Below, in pieces: positions 1 through 9,500 of a stretch of DNA of 30,434 nt. How positions within the stretch are numbered: position 1 is the first letter of the stretch; every line of letters starts with the position of its first letter. Origin of the DNA: Acidobacteriota bacterium (lineage in GTDB: Bacteria > Acidobacteriota > Polarisedimenticolia > JAPUIV01); assembly GCA_027296665.1 (NCBI GenBank), contig JAPUIV010000200.1, forward strand, positions 1-30,434, in the 5' to 3' direction. A program made the position numbers and the translations under genes. The notes under the pieces are model-generated. The model did not search any database. It had not been told where the DNA came from and saw nothing but the letters and a program-made list of their open reading frames with translations.

Positions 1-614
1 ACATCGAGGCAATCGATTTCCCCTGCCGCGGCCGCCTGGTACTTCAAAGCCTGTTGAAGCGCTCGCACATGGCCGAACTCCAGCCCGTATCGTCTTTTCA
101 GGCCGGGCAGGCCATCCTCACGTTCGATGAATTCGTACCCCAGCCCGGCCCGGAACCGATCCGAAACCTTGGCCAGATCGGAAATGGTCCGCAGACCCAA
201 CTCCCGGGCCAACCCCGAGGGAACGGCCAGTTCATAGGAATTCTCGAAACCGAGGGGCGGGAGCCAGTGCAGATCGTAGCGGCGCAGGAACTCCCTGCGA
301 ACCAGGTTCAAGGTAGTCGTCGGATTCCCCCCGGCCGTTTCGCCCAGTAGAGTGACGAGACCCGTCCCGGTGTACTCCGGGTAGAGATCGATCGCCCCGG
401 AGCGCAAGGCTTCAAAACAGACATGAGTGCCGGCCAGATTGAACTGCCGTTTCACCTCGAGATCCGTCCAGGCCTCCAGCAGGCGGGCGAACATCTCCGC
501 CAGGAGGCGGTTTTCGGCGAAGTTCTTGGAACCGATCACCACCTGGCCCTGGGTCGCGGCCGAGACCACCGAAACGCAGACAAGGAGCACCAGAATGAGG
601 CATACCTGTTTCAT
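1..614 (-). CDS. Osmoprotectant/glycine-betaine ABC transporter substrate-binding protein (OpuAC family), 3' end outside window
   Basis: The gene runs leftward off the window, so only about 204 N-terminal codons are visible. It starts with a hydrophobic Sec-type signal peptide (about residues 1-19, ending VVSA). The mature part opens with IGSKNFAENRLLAEMF and later has IDLYPEYTGTG, both hallmarks of the OpuAC/ProX-type choline, betaine or carnitine binding fold. By family it acts in the periplasm and delivers a quaternary amine or related osmolyte to a membrane permease. The start ATG overlaps the stop of the ATPase gene in an ATGA arrangement (614-611), so the two are translationally coupled. 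No permease lies between them; it should follow beyond the left edge, possibly as a separate gene or a domain fused downstream. The family is secure; the exact ligand is not. Confidence 0.88.
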   Translation of the reverse strand, partial: MKQVCLILVLLVCVSVVSAATQGQVVIGSKNFAENRLLAEMFARLLEAWTDLEVKRQFNLAGTHVCFEALRSGAIDLYPEYTGTGLVTLLGETAGGNPTTTLNLVRREFLRRYDLHWLPPLGFENSYELAVPSGLARELGLRTISDLAKVSDRFRAGLGYEFIEREDGLPGLKRRYGLEFGHVRALQQALKYQAAAAGEIDCLD

Positions 615-1360
615 CGGCTCCCCGCCCCCCTCCTGGCCAACAGGGTTTTCACGTATGGATGAGTCGGATTGTCCCTCAACCGACCGGGAGTTTCAATCTG
701 GAGGATCTCCCCCCCCTTCATCACCGCGATCCGATCCCCCAGGCGGAACGCCTCTTCCAGGTCATGGGTGACCAGGACCATCGTCTTGGACAACCGCCGC
801 TTGAGAGAAAGGAATGCCTTCTGGAGGTCCAGGCGGGTCAAGGCATCGAGAGCACCGAACGGCTCGTCCAGGAGGATCACTTCCGGTTCCGCCGCCAGGG
901 CCCGGGCGAAAGCGACCCGTTGCCGCTGTCCTCCAGATAGTTCCCTCGGGTACCGGCCCAGAAAGAGATCGGGGGGCAGATCGACAAGATCGAGCAACTC
1001 CGCCACCCGGCGCTCCCGCCGCTCCCGGTCCCAGCCGAGAAGTTCCGGCACCAGGGCGACGTTTCGCGCCACGGTCCAGTGGGGCAAGAGGCCGCCTTCC
1101 TGCTGCACGTACCCGGTTTGGCGGCGCAGATCGATCGGGTTCCAGGAGACGGAGGGACGGCCCCGGATCCGGATCTTCCCCTCGCTCGGTTCCTCCAGCC
1201 GGTTGAAAAGGCGGAGCAAGGTCGTTTTTCCACAACCACTCTCGCCAATAAGGACAACGGTTTCCCCGGCCGCAACGGTCAGATTGATCTGGCGCAGCGC
1301 CCGGATCCCACCCGGATAGGTCTTGGAAACCTCTTGCGCCTCGAGAACGATTGGGTTCAT
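611..1360 (-). CDS. ABC transporter ATP-binding protein, OpuBA/OsmV-like
   Basis: This cytoplasmic ATPase of 249 aa would power the osmoprotectant importer encoded with the following binding protein. It has Walker A GESGCGKTT (about residues 39-47), a Q-loop region, signature LSGGQRQRVAFARAL, Walker B VILLDEPFGALDA and the switch histidine in VTHD. It stops soon after the ATPase core and has no C-terminal CBS pair, unlike OpuAA/ProV, so it resembles the shorter forms. The frame is open upstream to 1753. I chose ATG 1360 because family homology begins there and the upstream part is antisense to the copper ATPase gene. ATG 1393 is the only other credible start, but a divergent -10-like box just upstream (around 1395-1402) would leave it almost no leader. 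Confidence 0.9.
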   Translation of the reverse strand: MNPIVLEAQEVSKTYPGGIRALRQINLTVAAGETVVLIGESGCGKTTLLRLFNRLEEPSEGKIRIRGRPSVSWNPIDLRRQTGYVQQEGGLLPHWTVARNVALVPELLGWDRERRERRVAELLDLVDLPPDLFLGRYPRELSGGQRQRVAFARALAAEPEVILLDEPFGALDALTRLDLQKAFLSLKRRLSKTMVLVTHDLEEAFRLGDRIAVMKGGEILQIETPGRLRDNPTHPYVKTLLARRGAGSR

Positions 1361-1392
1361 GAATGCAGCCCCGATTTTCTGGTGAACATTCA

Positions 1393-1401
1393 TGATATAA
1401 C
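1393..1401 (+). promoter_or_regulatory. Candidate extended -10 promoter element of the copper ATPase gene
   Basis: TGATATAAC fits an extended -10 box (TGnTATAAT, one mismatch) and ends 10 nt before the copA start at 1412, so transcripts would be nearly leaderless. No clear -35 is visible. The complementary strand reads TGTTATATC over almost the same bases, so the two divergent genes could share a back-to-back promoter in this 51-bp gap. This is inference from sequence only. Confidence 0.35.
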
Positions 1402-1411
1402 ATCGGAAATA

Positions 1412-3538
1412 ATGAACCATCCCGCCCTGCATACCTGCCCCATGCATCCCGGGGTGCGCCGGGATGGGCCCGGTGCCTGCCCCGAGTGCGGCATGGCCCT
1501 GGAGGCGCGTGTCCCCCCGGGCGGAAGGGAATCCAATCCGGAACTCGACGACATGTCCCGGCGGTTCTGGATCAGTTTGGGCCCGGCCTTGTTTCTTCTG
1601 CTGGTTTCGATGGCCGACATGTTCCCCGGCGCGCCTCTCGGGAAACTGTTCGCTCCCTCCCATCTCCGGTGGATTCAGTTCCTGGTCGCCACCCCGGTGG
1701 TGGTGTGGGGAGGCAAGCCGTTTTTCCAACGGTTCTGGGCCTCGGTGGTCCACCTGCGGCCCAACATGTTCACCCTGATAGGGCTGGGAACGGGAGCCGC
1801 CTATGGGTTCAGCGCCGTGGCCACCTGCTTTCCCGGTTGGTTCCCCGGCTCGTTCCGGGGACCGGCGGGGGAAGTCGCGGTCTACTTCGAATCGGCGGCG
1901 GTGATCACGGTCTTGGTCCTCCTGGGACAGGTCATGGAACTACGCGCCCGCAGCCGCACCGGCCAGGCTCTCCGGAGCCTGATGGGATTGGTCCCGAAAA
2001 CCGCTCTCCGGCACCGCCGGGATGGTACCGACCAGGAAGTCATGCTGGACCAGGTCCAGCCGGGTGATCTTCTCCGGGTCCGGCCGGGCGAAAAGATTCC
2101 CGTCGATGGATTAGTGCTGGAACAGGTTAGCTTCGTCGACGAGTCGATGCTCACGGGAGAAGCGGATCCGGTTGAAAAGAGTCCTGGTGACCGGGTGACG
2201 GGAGGAACCATCAACGGATCGGGTGCCTTCCTGATGCGGGCGGAACGGGTCGGCGATCAAACCCTCCTGGCGCAGATCGTGCGGATGGTCGGGGAGGCAC
2301 AGCGCAGCCGGGCGCCGATCCAGCGACAGGTCGATGTCGTGGCATCCTATTTTGTTCCGCTGGTGATCCTGACCGCCATTTTGACTTTCATTCTCTGGGG
2401 ATCGATTGGCCCCGAACCGTCCTGGGTGTACGCACTGGTGAATTCCGTGGCGGTCCTGATCATCGCCTGCCCTTGCGCCCTCGGCCTCGCCACCCCGATG
2501 TCGATCATGGTCGGTACCGGTATGGGGGCGGAATCGGGGATCCTGATCAGGAACGCCGAAGCGTTGGAAATCCTGGAAAAAGTCGATCTCCTTCTCATCG
2601 ACAAGACCGGCACCCTGACCCGGGGGAAACCGGCTCTCACCGGGGTGGATCCGGCGCCGGGTTTCACGGCCGAGGAAATCTTACGGCTTGCCGCCGGCCT
2701 GGAACGATCGAGCGAACATCCCCTTGCCCTGGCAATCCTGGCGGCAGCCCGGGAACGACAATTGGAACCTGCGATCGTCTCGGGAATCAAGTACAGTCCG
2801 GGCATCGGTCTGACCGGCATTTTCGAAGGGCAAACCGTTGCCCTGGGCAACCGATCCTTGCTTGAACGAACCGGCAGGGTCCCGGACGAACTCCTGAAAA
2901 AGGCGGAAAACCGGCGCCGGAAAGGGGAAACCGTCATCTTCCTGGCGCGGGACGGCCGCGCCGGCGGCATTCTGGCGGTGGCCGATCCGATCAAGGAGAC
3001 CACTCCCGAGGCGATACGGATGCTGCGCGATGATGGTCTCCGGATTGTCATGGTGACCGGCGATCACCCGGTCACGGCCGGGGCGGTGGCGCGGCAACTG
3101 GAGATCAACGAGGTGGAAGCGGGGATCCTTCCGGCGGAAAAGGGAGCGTTAGTGGAAAAATGGCAAAGATCGGGCCACCGGGTCGCCATGGCGGGGGACG
3201 GGATCAACGATTCCCCAGCCCTCGCCCGCGCGGAGGTCGGCATCGCCATGGGAACGGGGACCGATATCGCCATGGAAAGCGCCGGAGTCACCCTGGTGAA
3301 GGGAGACCTGCGGGGAATCGCGCGGGCCCGCCGCCTCAGCCGGGGAACCATGCGGAACATCCGCCAGAACCTGTTCTTCGCCTTTTTCTACAACTCGCTG
3401 GGAGTGCCGATTGCGGCCGGAATCCTCTATCCGCTTTTCGGCCTGCTCCTGAATCCCATGATCGCTGCGGCGGCCATGAGCCTCAGTTCGGTCACAGTAA
3501 TTACGAACGCGTTGAGGCTGCGGCGGTTGCGTTTGTGA
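1412..3538 (+). CDS. copA: Copper-translocating P1B-type ATPase with N-terminal CPMHP/CPECGM metal-binding domain
   Basis: This 708-aa inner-membrane pump would export Cu(I) (family inference). The N-terminus carries CPMHP (C9) and CPECGM (C23, C26), the short heavy-metal-binding domain seen in SilP/CopA-like pumps, and has no HMA ferredoxin-like CxxC domain. Membrane helices follow. The core has the TGE actuator loop (MLTGEADPV), the ion-binding CPC (353-355), phosphorylation motif DKTGT (D397), SEHP (H436) and GDGINDSP (595 onward). The last helices contain YNSLG and MSLSSVTV, which together with CPC mark the copper subclass (P1B-1) rather than zinc. The frame is open back to 1079, but ATG 1412 begins where homology starts and follows a candidate promoter. 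Its last 38 bp overlap the 3' end of the convergent RND gene. No copper-responsive regulator or chaperone is adjacent. Confidence 0.93.
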   Translation: MNHPALHTCPMHPGVRRDGPGACPECGMALEARVPPGGRESNPELDDMSRRFWISLGPALFLLLVSMADMFPGAPLGKLFAPSHLRWIQFLVATPVVVWGGKPFFQRFWASVVHLRPNMFTLIGLGTGAAYGFSAVATCFPGWFPGSFRGPAGEVAVYFESAAVITVLVLLGQVMELRARSRTGQALRSLMGLVPKTALRHRRDGTDQEVMLDQVQPGDLLRVRPGEKIPVDGLVLEQVSFVDESMLTGEADPVEKSPGDRVTGGTINGSGAFLMRAERVGDQTLLAQIVRMVGEAQRSRAPIQRQVDVVASYFVPLVILTAILTFILWGSIGPEPSWVYALVNSVAVLIIACPCALGLATPMSIMVGTGMGAESGILIRNAEALEILEKVDLLLIDKTGTLTRGKPALTGVDPAPGFTAEEILRLAAGLERSSEHPLALAILAAARERQLEPAIVSGIKYSPGIGLTGIFEGQTVALGNRSLLERTGRVPDELLKKAENRRRKGETVIFLARDGRAGGILAVADPIKETTPEAIRMLRDDGLRIVMVTGDHPVTAGAVARQLEINEVEAGILPAEKGALVEKWQRSGHRVAMAGDGINDSPALARAEVGIAMGTGTDIAMESAGVTLVKGDLRGIARARRLSRGTMRNIRQNLFFAFFYNSLGVPIAAGILYPLFGLLLNPMIAAAAMSLSSVTVITNALRLRRLRL

Positions 3539-6500
3539 CCGGGTTCAACCGGTCTCCCCGGAAGATTCCCACAATCCAGGTACCCAGGGTGTCCATGAGG
3601 AGATAGATATTCGGCAGGATCATGAGGGTGAGAACGGTCGAGGCGGCGAGCCCTCCCATGACGGTCCGGGCCAGGGGATAATAGTAGGCGCCGCCGACGT
3701 TGGATCCTCCCAGCGCCAGGGGGAGCATTCCGAGGATCGTGGTGATTGCCGTCATCAGGATCGGGCGCATCCTCTCCATCCCCCCCTGAATGATCGCCTC
3801 TTCCCTGGAAAGGCCCGCCTTCCGCAGGTTGTTCACGTGGTCGATCAACACGATGCCGTTGTTGACCACGATCCCCATCAGGATCAGTAACCCGATCTGG
3901 GCCATGAGGTTGAAGGGGGTTCCGGTGACCGTCAAGGTCCAGGACACTCCGGTGAAAGCGAAGGGGATGGAAAAGACAATCGAGAAGGGGTGAGCCAGAG
4001 ATTCGAACAGGGAAGCCATCACCAGATAGACCAGCGCCAGGGCCAGGAGGAAGTTGAACAGCATCTGCTGGTTGTCCTGTCCCTGTTCGAGGATCCGGTC
4101 GCCGAAGGACCAGCTGTATCCGGGCGGGTAACGGAACGAATCGAGAATGCCGGAAATTTTCTCCTTGACCTCTCCGAAGTCCTCCCCTTCATACACCCCG
4201 TATACCTGAACCTTCGTTTTCCGGTTCTCCCGGCGAATCTCGTCGAATTTCCGCACAATTTTGAAATCCGCGATATCCCCGAGCGGGACTCCCTTGCCGT
4301 TCGATCCCGCCAGCACCAGCCTCTTCAGATCCGCAACGTTCTCCCGATCTTTGGGATGCAGGGCCAGCAACACATCGACTTCCCGTTCACCGGTATTGAA
4401 TTTCCGGAGTTTCAGCCCCCCCAGAGTGAATCGAAATGCCTGGGCCATGTCGCTGGGGCTCACCCCGTACTTCCGAGCCCGTTCGCGGTCCAGGGTGACC
4501 TGAACCTCATTTTTTCCCGTTCGCGTTGAAGTCCGGATGTCGGTGATGTTTTCCAGGAGATTCAGGCGGCGGGCCGCTTCCTGGGCCAGGCCGTCCAGGA
4601 CCCCGGTATCCTCCCCGAATAATTTCACCGAAAAATAGGTGGAGTCCCCGCCGGTTTCCGAATCCTCAAAGAATTTCAGCTTGACGCCGGCAATGACGGG
4701 AAGCCTCTCTCTGATTTTCTTCCTGACCTCCTTCACCTCATCATCGCGAAAGTCATCGGTATTGAAGGTGATGACGGTGACGGCATGGTTTTCCTCGAAA
4801 TAGCTGTACACCGATTTGAAGTTGAACTCGTCCCGGATGGACCACAACTCCTCCTCCACCCGATCCACCGCATCCTCGGCGCCTGACTTGTAAACGAAGT
4901 CCTGGAAATCGTACAGGAGCGCAATCCGGCGATTGACCGTACCGGCGGACTGGGATGTGTTCAACCAGCCTAGAAATGCCGGTAAGAACCCGACGACGAG
5001 AAACCCGACGACCAGGAGAAAGGTGGTGAATTTATGCCGGAGGCTCCAGGTGAGAAAACTTCCGTACCGCCGGGTGAGCGACTCGATGAGCCGGGAGGGT
5101 TTTTTTACCTTCTTTACAAGGAGCCTGGACGCCATCCAGGGTATCAGGGTCAGGGACATGAAAAGAGAGCAAATCAACGCGACCGAGATCGAAAACCCCA
5201 TCTCGCCCAGCCAGACCGACAGTTCCGTCTTGGATCCCACGATGAGCGGCAGGAACACGATGACCGTGGTCAGGGTCGCAGCCTGGATGGCGGTCCGGAC
5301 CTCGGCGGCTCCCGCCACGGCGGAGCGTTTTGCATCCCCCGTCAGGCTGTGGTGGCGGTAGATCGATTCCAGGACGACAACCGCGTTGTCGACCAGCATG
5401 CCGACCCCCAGCATGAGCCCCATGAGGGAGAGGATATTGAAGTTTTTCCCCGCGAAGTACAGGATTGCGCAGGCGGAAATGATGGAAAAGGGAATCGACA
5501 GGCTCACGATCAAGGTCGTGTCGACCCGTCTCAAAAAGAAGTACAAGACGAGAACGGCAAACAGACCGCCCCACAGCCCGGCCTTCGACAGTCCCGACAG
5601 GGAAGAGGTGATCATCTCCGCCTGATCCTGCCAGACCAGCAGATCTATACCCTGGAGGAGGGAATCGTTGTCGATCTCTCCTTCTATGACCCGGGTAACA
5701 TCCCGGACCACGTCCACGGTATTGGCCGTCGATTCCTTGAACACCAGGAGGGCGATCGCCTTTTCGCGGTTCAGATGCCTGCCAAAGGTGAGAGGCGGCT
5801 CCCGGTAGGTAATATCGGCGATGTCCTCCAGGAGAAGGCCGTTCTCGTTCACCCGAAATTTTCGGATCGCCTCCAGGTCCTCGAAGGCGCCTATCACCCG
5901 GGCATTGTAGCGCAGGCCATCTGCCTCAATCTTCCCGAGCGACAGGTTGAAGTTCGCCGCCTGGAGTCCGGAGATCAGTTTGTTGAGGTCAACCCGGTAC
6001 TCCTGGATCTCGGCAAGGAGAAGCCGGATCCGGATCTCCCTGGGCGCCACTCCGTGCAGGTCGACCTTGGCAACCCCCTTGACCCGGCGTATTCGGTTGA
6101 TGATCCGCTTCTCGAGGAGGTCGTAGTTCTGGGACAGATCGACTCCCTTGGCGGAGATGCGCGCCTCGATGATTGGAATGTCCTCGGAGCTGAAATTGAA
6201 GATCATAATCTCGCCGATATCGTCCGGCAGGCTGCTCTTGACCAGCTCGATCTTCTCGCCCACCTGCATGCGCAGCAGATCGATCTCCTGGCCCCAATCA
6301 AATTCCATTCCGACAAAGGCCCCATCCGGGCCGGAGGTGGAGAAGATCTTCTTGATGCCGCTGAGGGTGCTGAGCATCTCCTCGACAGGTTTTGTGATCT
6401 CTTTTTCCACCTGGATTGGATTGGAGTTCTGAAAGGGGATCGAAACGCCGATGAAGGGAAAGTCGACGACGGGAAGGAAAGCGAGCTGCATGCGGGAAAT

Positions 6501-6584
6501 CGAAATCAAGCCGAGAAGCAGGACGGAAACGAGGATCATCATCGTCGTCACCGGCTTTTTCACGGCGAGTTTGGGAAGGTTCAC
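3501..6584 (-). CDS. RND efflux permease subunit, second of a tandem pair
   Basis: This 1027-aa inner-membrane proton antiporter is of the AcrB/ACR_tran superfamily. The first helix (about residues 11-31) is followed by a periplasmic porter region, a TM block with VGMLVDNAVVV (D399 the likely proton-relay aspartate; the neighbouring position is Asn rather than Asp as in AcrB), the second porter region, and a C-terminal TM block with GIVVNNGIVLIDHVN. It lacks obvious CusA-type features, so despite the nearby copper pump I would not call it a metal exporter. The start is GTG at 6584, overlapping the previous stop as GTGA, with GGAGGAG just upstream inside the preceding gene. It is the last gene of the operon and ends inside the 3' end of the copper ATPase gene. 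Substrate unknown. Confidence 0.93.
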   Translation of the reverse strand: MNLPKLAVKKPVTTMMILVSVLLLGLISISRMQLAFLPVVDFPFIGVSIPFQNSNPIQVEKEITKPVEEMLSTLSGIKKIFSTSGPDGAFVGMEFDWGQEIDLLRMQVGEKIELVKSSLPDDIGEIMIFNFSSEDIPIIEARISAKGVDLSQNYDLLEKRIINRIRRVKGVAKVDLHGVAPREIRIRLLLAEIQEYRVDLNKLISGLQAANFNLSLGKIEADGLRYNARVIGAFEDLEAIRKFRVNENGLLLEDIADITYREPPLTFGRHLNREKAIALLVFKESTANTVDVVRDVTRVIEGEIDNDSLLQGIDLLVWQDQAEMITSSLSGLSKAGLWGGLFAVLVLYFFLRRVDTTLIVSLSIPFSIISACAILYFAGKNFNILSLMGLMLGVGMLVDNAVVVLESIYRHHSLTGDAKRSAVAGAAEVRTAIQAATLTTVIVFLPLIVGSKTELSVWLGEMGFSISVALICSLFMSLTLIPWMASRLLVKKVKKPSRLIESLTRRYGSFLTWSLRHKFTTFLLVVGFLVVGFLPAFLGWLNTSQSAGTVNRRIALLYDFQDFVYKSGAEDAVDRVEEELWSIRDEFNFKSVYSYFEENHAVTVITFNTDDFRDDEVKEVRKKIRERLPVIAGVKLKFFEDSETGGDSTYFSVKLFGEDTGVLDGLAQEAARRLNLLENITDIRTSTRTGKNEVQVTLDRERARKYGVSPSDMAQAFRFTLGGLKLRKFNTGEREVDVLLALHPKDRENVADLKRLVLAGSNGKGVPLGDIADFKIVRKFDEIRRENRKTKVQVYGVYEGEDFGEVKEKISGILDSFRYPPGYSWSFGDRILEQGQDNQQMLFNFLLALALVYLVMASLFESLAHPFSIVFSIPFAFTGVSWTLTVTGTPFNLMAQIGLLILMGIVVNNGIVLIDHVNNLRKAGLSREEAIIQGGMERMRPILMTAITTILGMLPLALGGSNVGGAYYYPLARTVMGGLAASTVLTLMILPNIYLLMDTLGTWIVGIFRGDRLNPVTNATAAASTRS

Positions 6585-9500
6585 AACTCCTCCACGGCCG
6601 GCAGGGTTTCCCGCCGGTCCAGCAGGGCATAGGCGGAGGGGATCACCACCAGGGTCAAGACGGTTGAGGTCAGGAGCCCCCCGATGACCGTGATGGCAAG
6701 AGGGGCGCGCAACTCGGCGCCTTCGCCGAGACCGATCGCCAGCGGCAGCAGGCCCAGAACGGTGGTGGCGCTGGTCATGAGAATGGGGCGGAGCCGCACC
6801 CGTCCGGCCTCGCGGATGGCGTCCAGCTTTTTCATCCCTTCACGCCGGAAATTATTGATGCAATCGATGAGAACGATGGCGTTATTGACCACGATACCGG
6901 AAAGCATCACGGTCCCGATCATCACAACAACGCTCACCGCCTGCCCGGTGATCAAAAGGGCGAAAATAACACCGATCAATCCGAACGGAACCGAGAAGAT
7001 CACGATCAGGGGATGCAGGAACGATTCGAATTGCGAGGCCATCACCAGGTAGACCAGGAATATCGCCAGCAGCAGGGCAAAGAAAAGAGATCGGAACGAA
7101 CTCCGCATCTCCTCGTTCTGGCCGCTCAGGGTAGCCAGGACATCCCCCGGAATGGGGTGGGAACGGAGAATCGCCTCGATATCGGAGGCGACCGAGCCGA
7201 GGTCCCTCCCGTCCAGGTTTCCCGAAATCACCGCGGCCCGCTTCTGACCGATCCGCCGGATTTCGCCCGGCCCGCGTTCCACCCGGAACTCGGCAATCGA
7301 CTTCAGAAAAATCGGCCGGTCCTGCCGTTGCTGGATGACCGTGTTCCGGATCTTATCGAGAGTCGATTCGGTCAGAACCGCGGATCGAACCAGAATGTCG
7401 ATCTCCCTGTCCCCCTCGGAGAGGTGCGTGGCTCTTACCCCCTTCACCTTGTTCTTCAGGGCATTGGCTACCTGGAACATGTCCAGGTTCATCCTGGCGA
7501 TCTTTTCCCGGTCAAACCGGATCTGGAGCTCCGGGTTCCCTCCCTCCATGGTGGAACGCACGTCGGCCAGTCCGGGCAGGGCGGCAATCTTGGGCAATAG
7601 TTCCGCGGAAACCGACCGGAGATCTTCGAGGTTGTTGGCATAAATCTCCACCTCGACGGGGGTTTTGAAACTGAAGAAGGTCGGCCGGAAAAATTTGTAA
7701 GTCATGTTGGGCATCCGGTCGAGCTCCTCCCGGATGGCGAGAATGGCGTTCTCCTCCGCTTCCCGATCGGCAGGGTTGGCCATCCGGATATGGATCTGCC
7801 CGACGTTCTCTCCCTCGGTGCCGACGCTGGTCAGGCCCAGGCCCGCTCCTCCCATGGTCCCGGAGAAATGGGCAATCCCGGCAAGCGGGACCACCGCTTT
7901 CTCGATTCTTTCCAGGTAGCGATTGGATACCTCCAGAGGAGTCCCTTCGGGCAGTTCCAGACCAAAACTGAACTCCCCCTGGGACATGGCGGGAACAAGT
8001 TCGAAGCCGAGACCACCGCTGCCGAGAAAGGAGATCCCGAGAACGGCGAAACTCAGGACCACTACCATCTCCTTCCGGCGGAGGGCGGCCTCGAGGAATG
8101 CGGGATAGAACCGGCTCATTCGCCCGAGCAAGAGGTCGAAGAGAAAGGTGATCGGCCGCATGAGTTGCCACAAAAACCAGCCGACCCCGCGGAACGCAAC
8201 CTTGATACCCGCCACCACAATTGTGGGCAGGTACACGAAGAAGAATGCCGCTACGACCCGGATTCCCTTTCGCCATCCTCGGGGGCCGGGATCGGTTGGC
8301 GCCGCCGGAACCGGGACGGGCTGTCCGGCGCCGAGAGAGGACATCACCGGGATCAGGGTCAGGGCGACGGCCAGGGAAGCGAGAAGGGAGAAGGTGACCG
8401 TGAGGGCCAGATCCCGGAACAGCTGGGCGGCAATCCCCTGGACGAAGATGATCGGAACGAATACTGCCACGGTCGTCAGGGTGGAGGCGACAACGGCCTT
8501 GCCCACCGATCCGGCCCCTTCGGTGGCGGCGCGCCGGGCGTCCTTCCCCTCCTGGCGTTTGCGGAAAATCGCCTCCAGGACCACGATGGAGTTGTCGACC
8601 AGCATACCCACTCCGAGAGCCAATCCCCCGAGGGACATGATGTTCAGGGAAATGTCCATCTGGTACATGAGAAAGAAAGAGGCGACCAGGGAGATCGGAA
8701 TGGACAGGCTGATGATCACGGTACTGCGCAGATCCTTGAGAAACAGGAACAGGACGAAGATGGCGATCAGGCCACCTATGGCAGCCGAGGTGATCACCTC
8801 CCGGATCGATTGCTCGATGAAACGCGACTGGTCGAGCACCGTGTCAATCTCAATGTTTTCGGGCAGTTCCTTCTTGATGGCTTCCAACCGGGATCGAATC
8901 CTCCGAGCCACCTGAACGGTGTTGGCGTCCCCTTCCTTGTAGATCGCCATCTCCACGCTTTCGAATCCTCCGGAGCGTGTAATGACTTCCCGTTCCCTGT
9001 GGCCCCGGTAGACCCGGGCCACGTCCCGCAGGTATACCTTGCGGTTTCCCTCAGCCTTCAGAACCGTTTGGAGAATGTCTTCCAGGTTCTGGAATTCGTT
9101 GTTGGTCCGCACCAGGTACCGGGCCTCATCCTCATACAGGCTCCCGCCCGCCAGATTGATGTTGTCCCGTTTCAAAGCCTGGACCACCATGTCGATATTC
9201 AAATTCATCAGATGGAGTTTCCGGTCATCGACCTCGACCTGGATTTCCTCTTCATATCCGCCATTGATCTTCACCGCGGCCAGTCCCTCGATCGATTCCA
9301 GATCTTTCTTGACGACCTCCTCGGCCAGGTATCGGAGCCGGATCAAGTTCTTTTCGCCGGAAAGGTGAACCCTCATGATCGGATCATTCGAGGGGTCAAA
9401 CCGGAGAATGTTGGGCCGATCGGCATCCTCGGGGAGGAACACGAGGTCAAGTTTCTGGCGCACATCGAGGCTGGCGAAATCCATGTTCCGGTCCCAGTCG

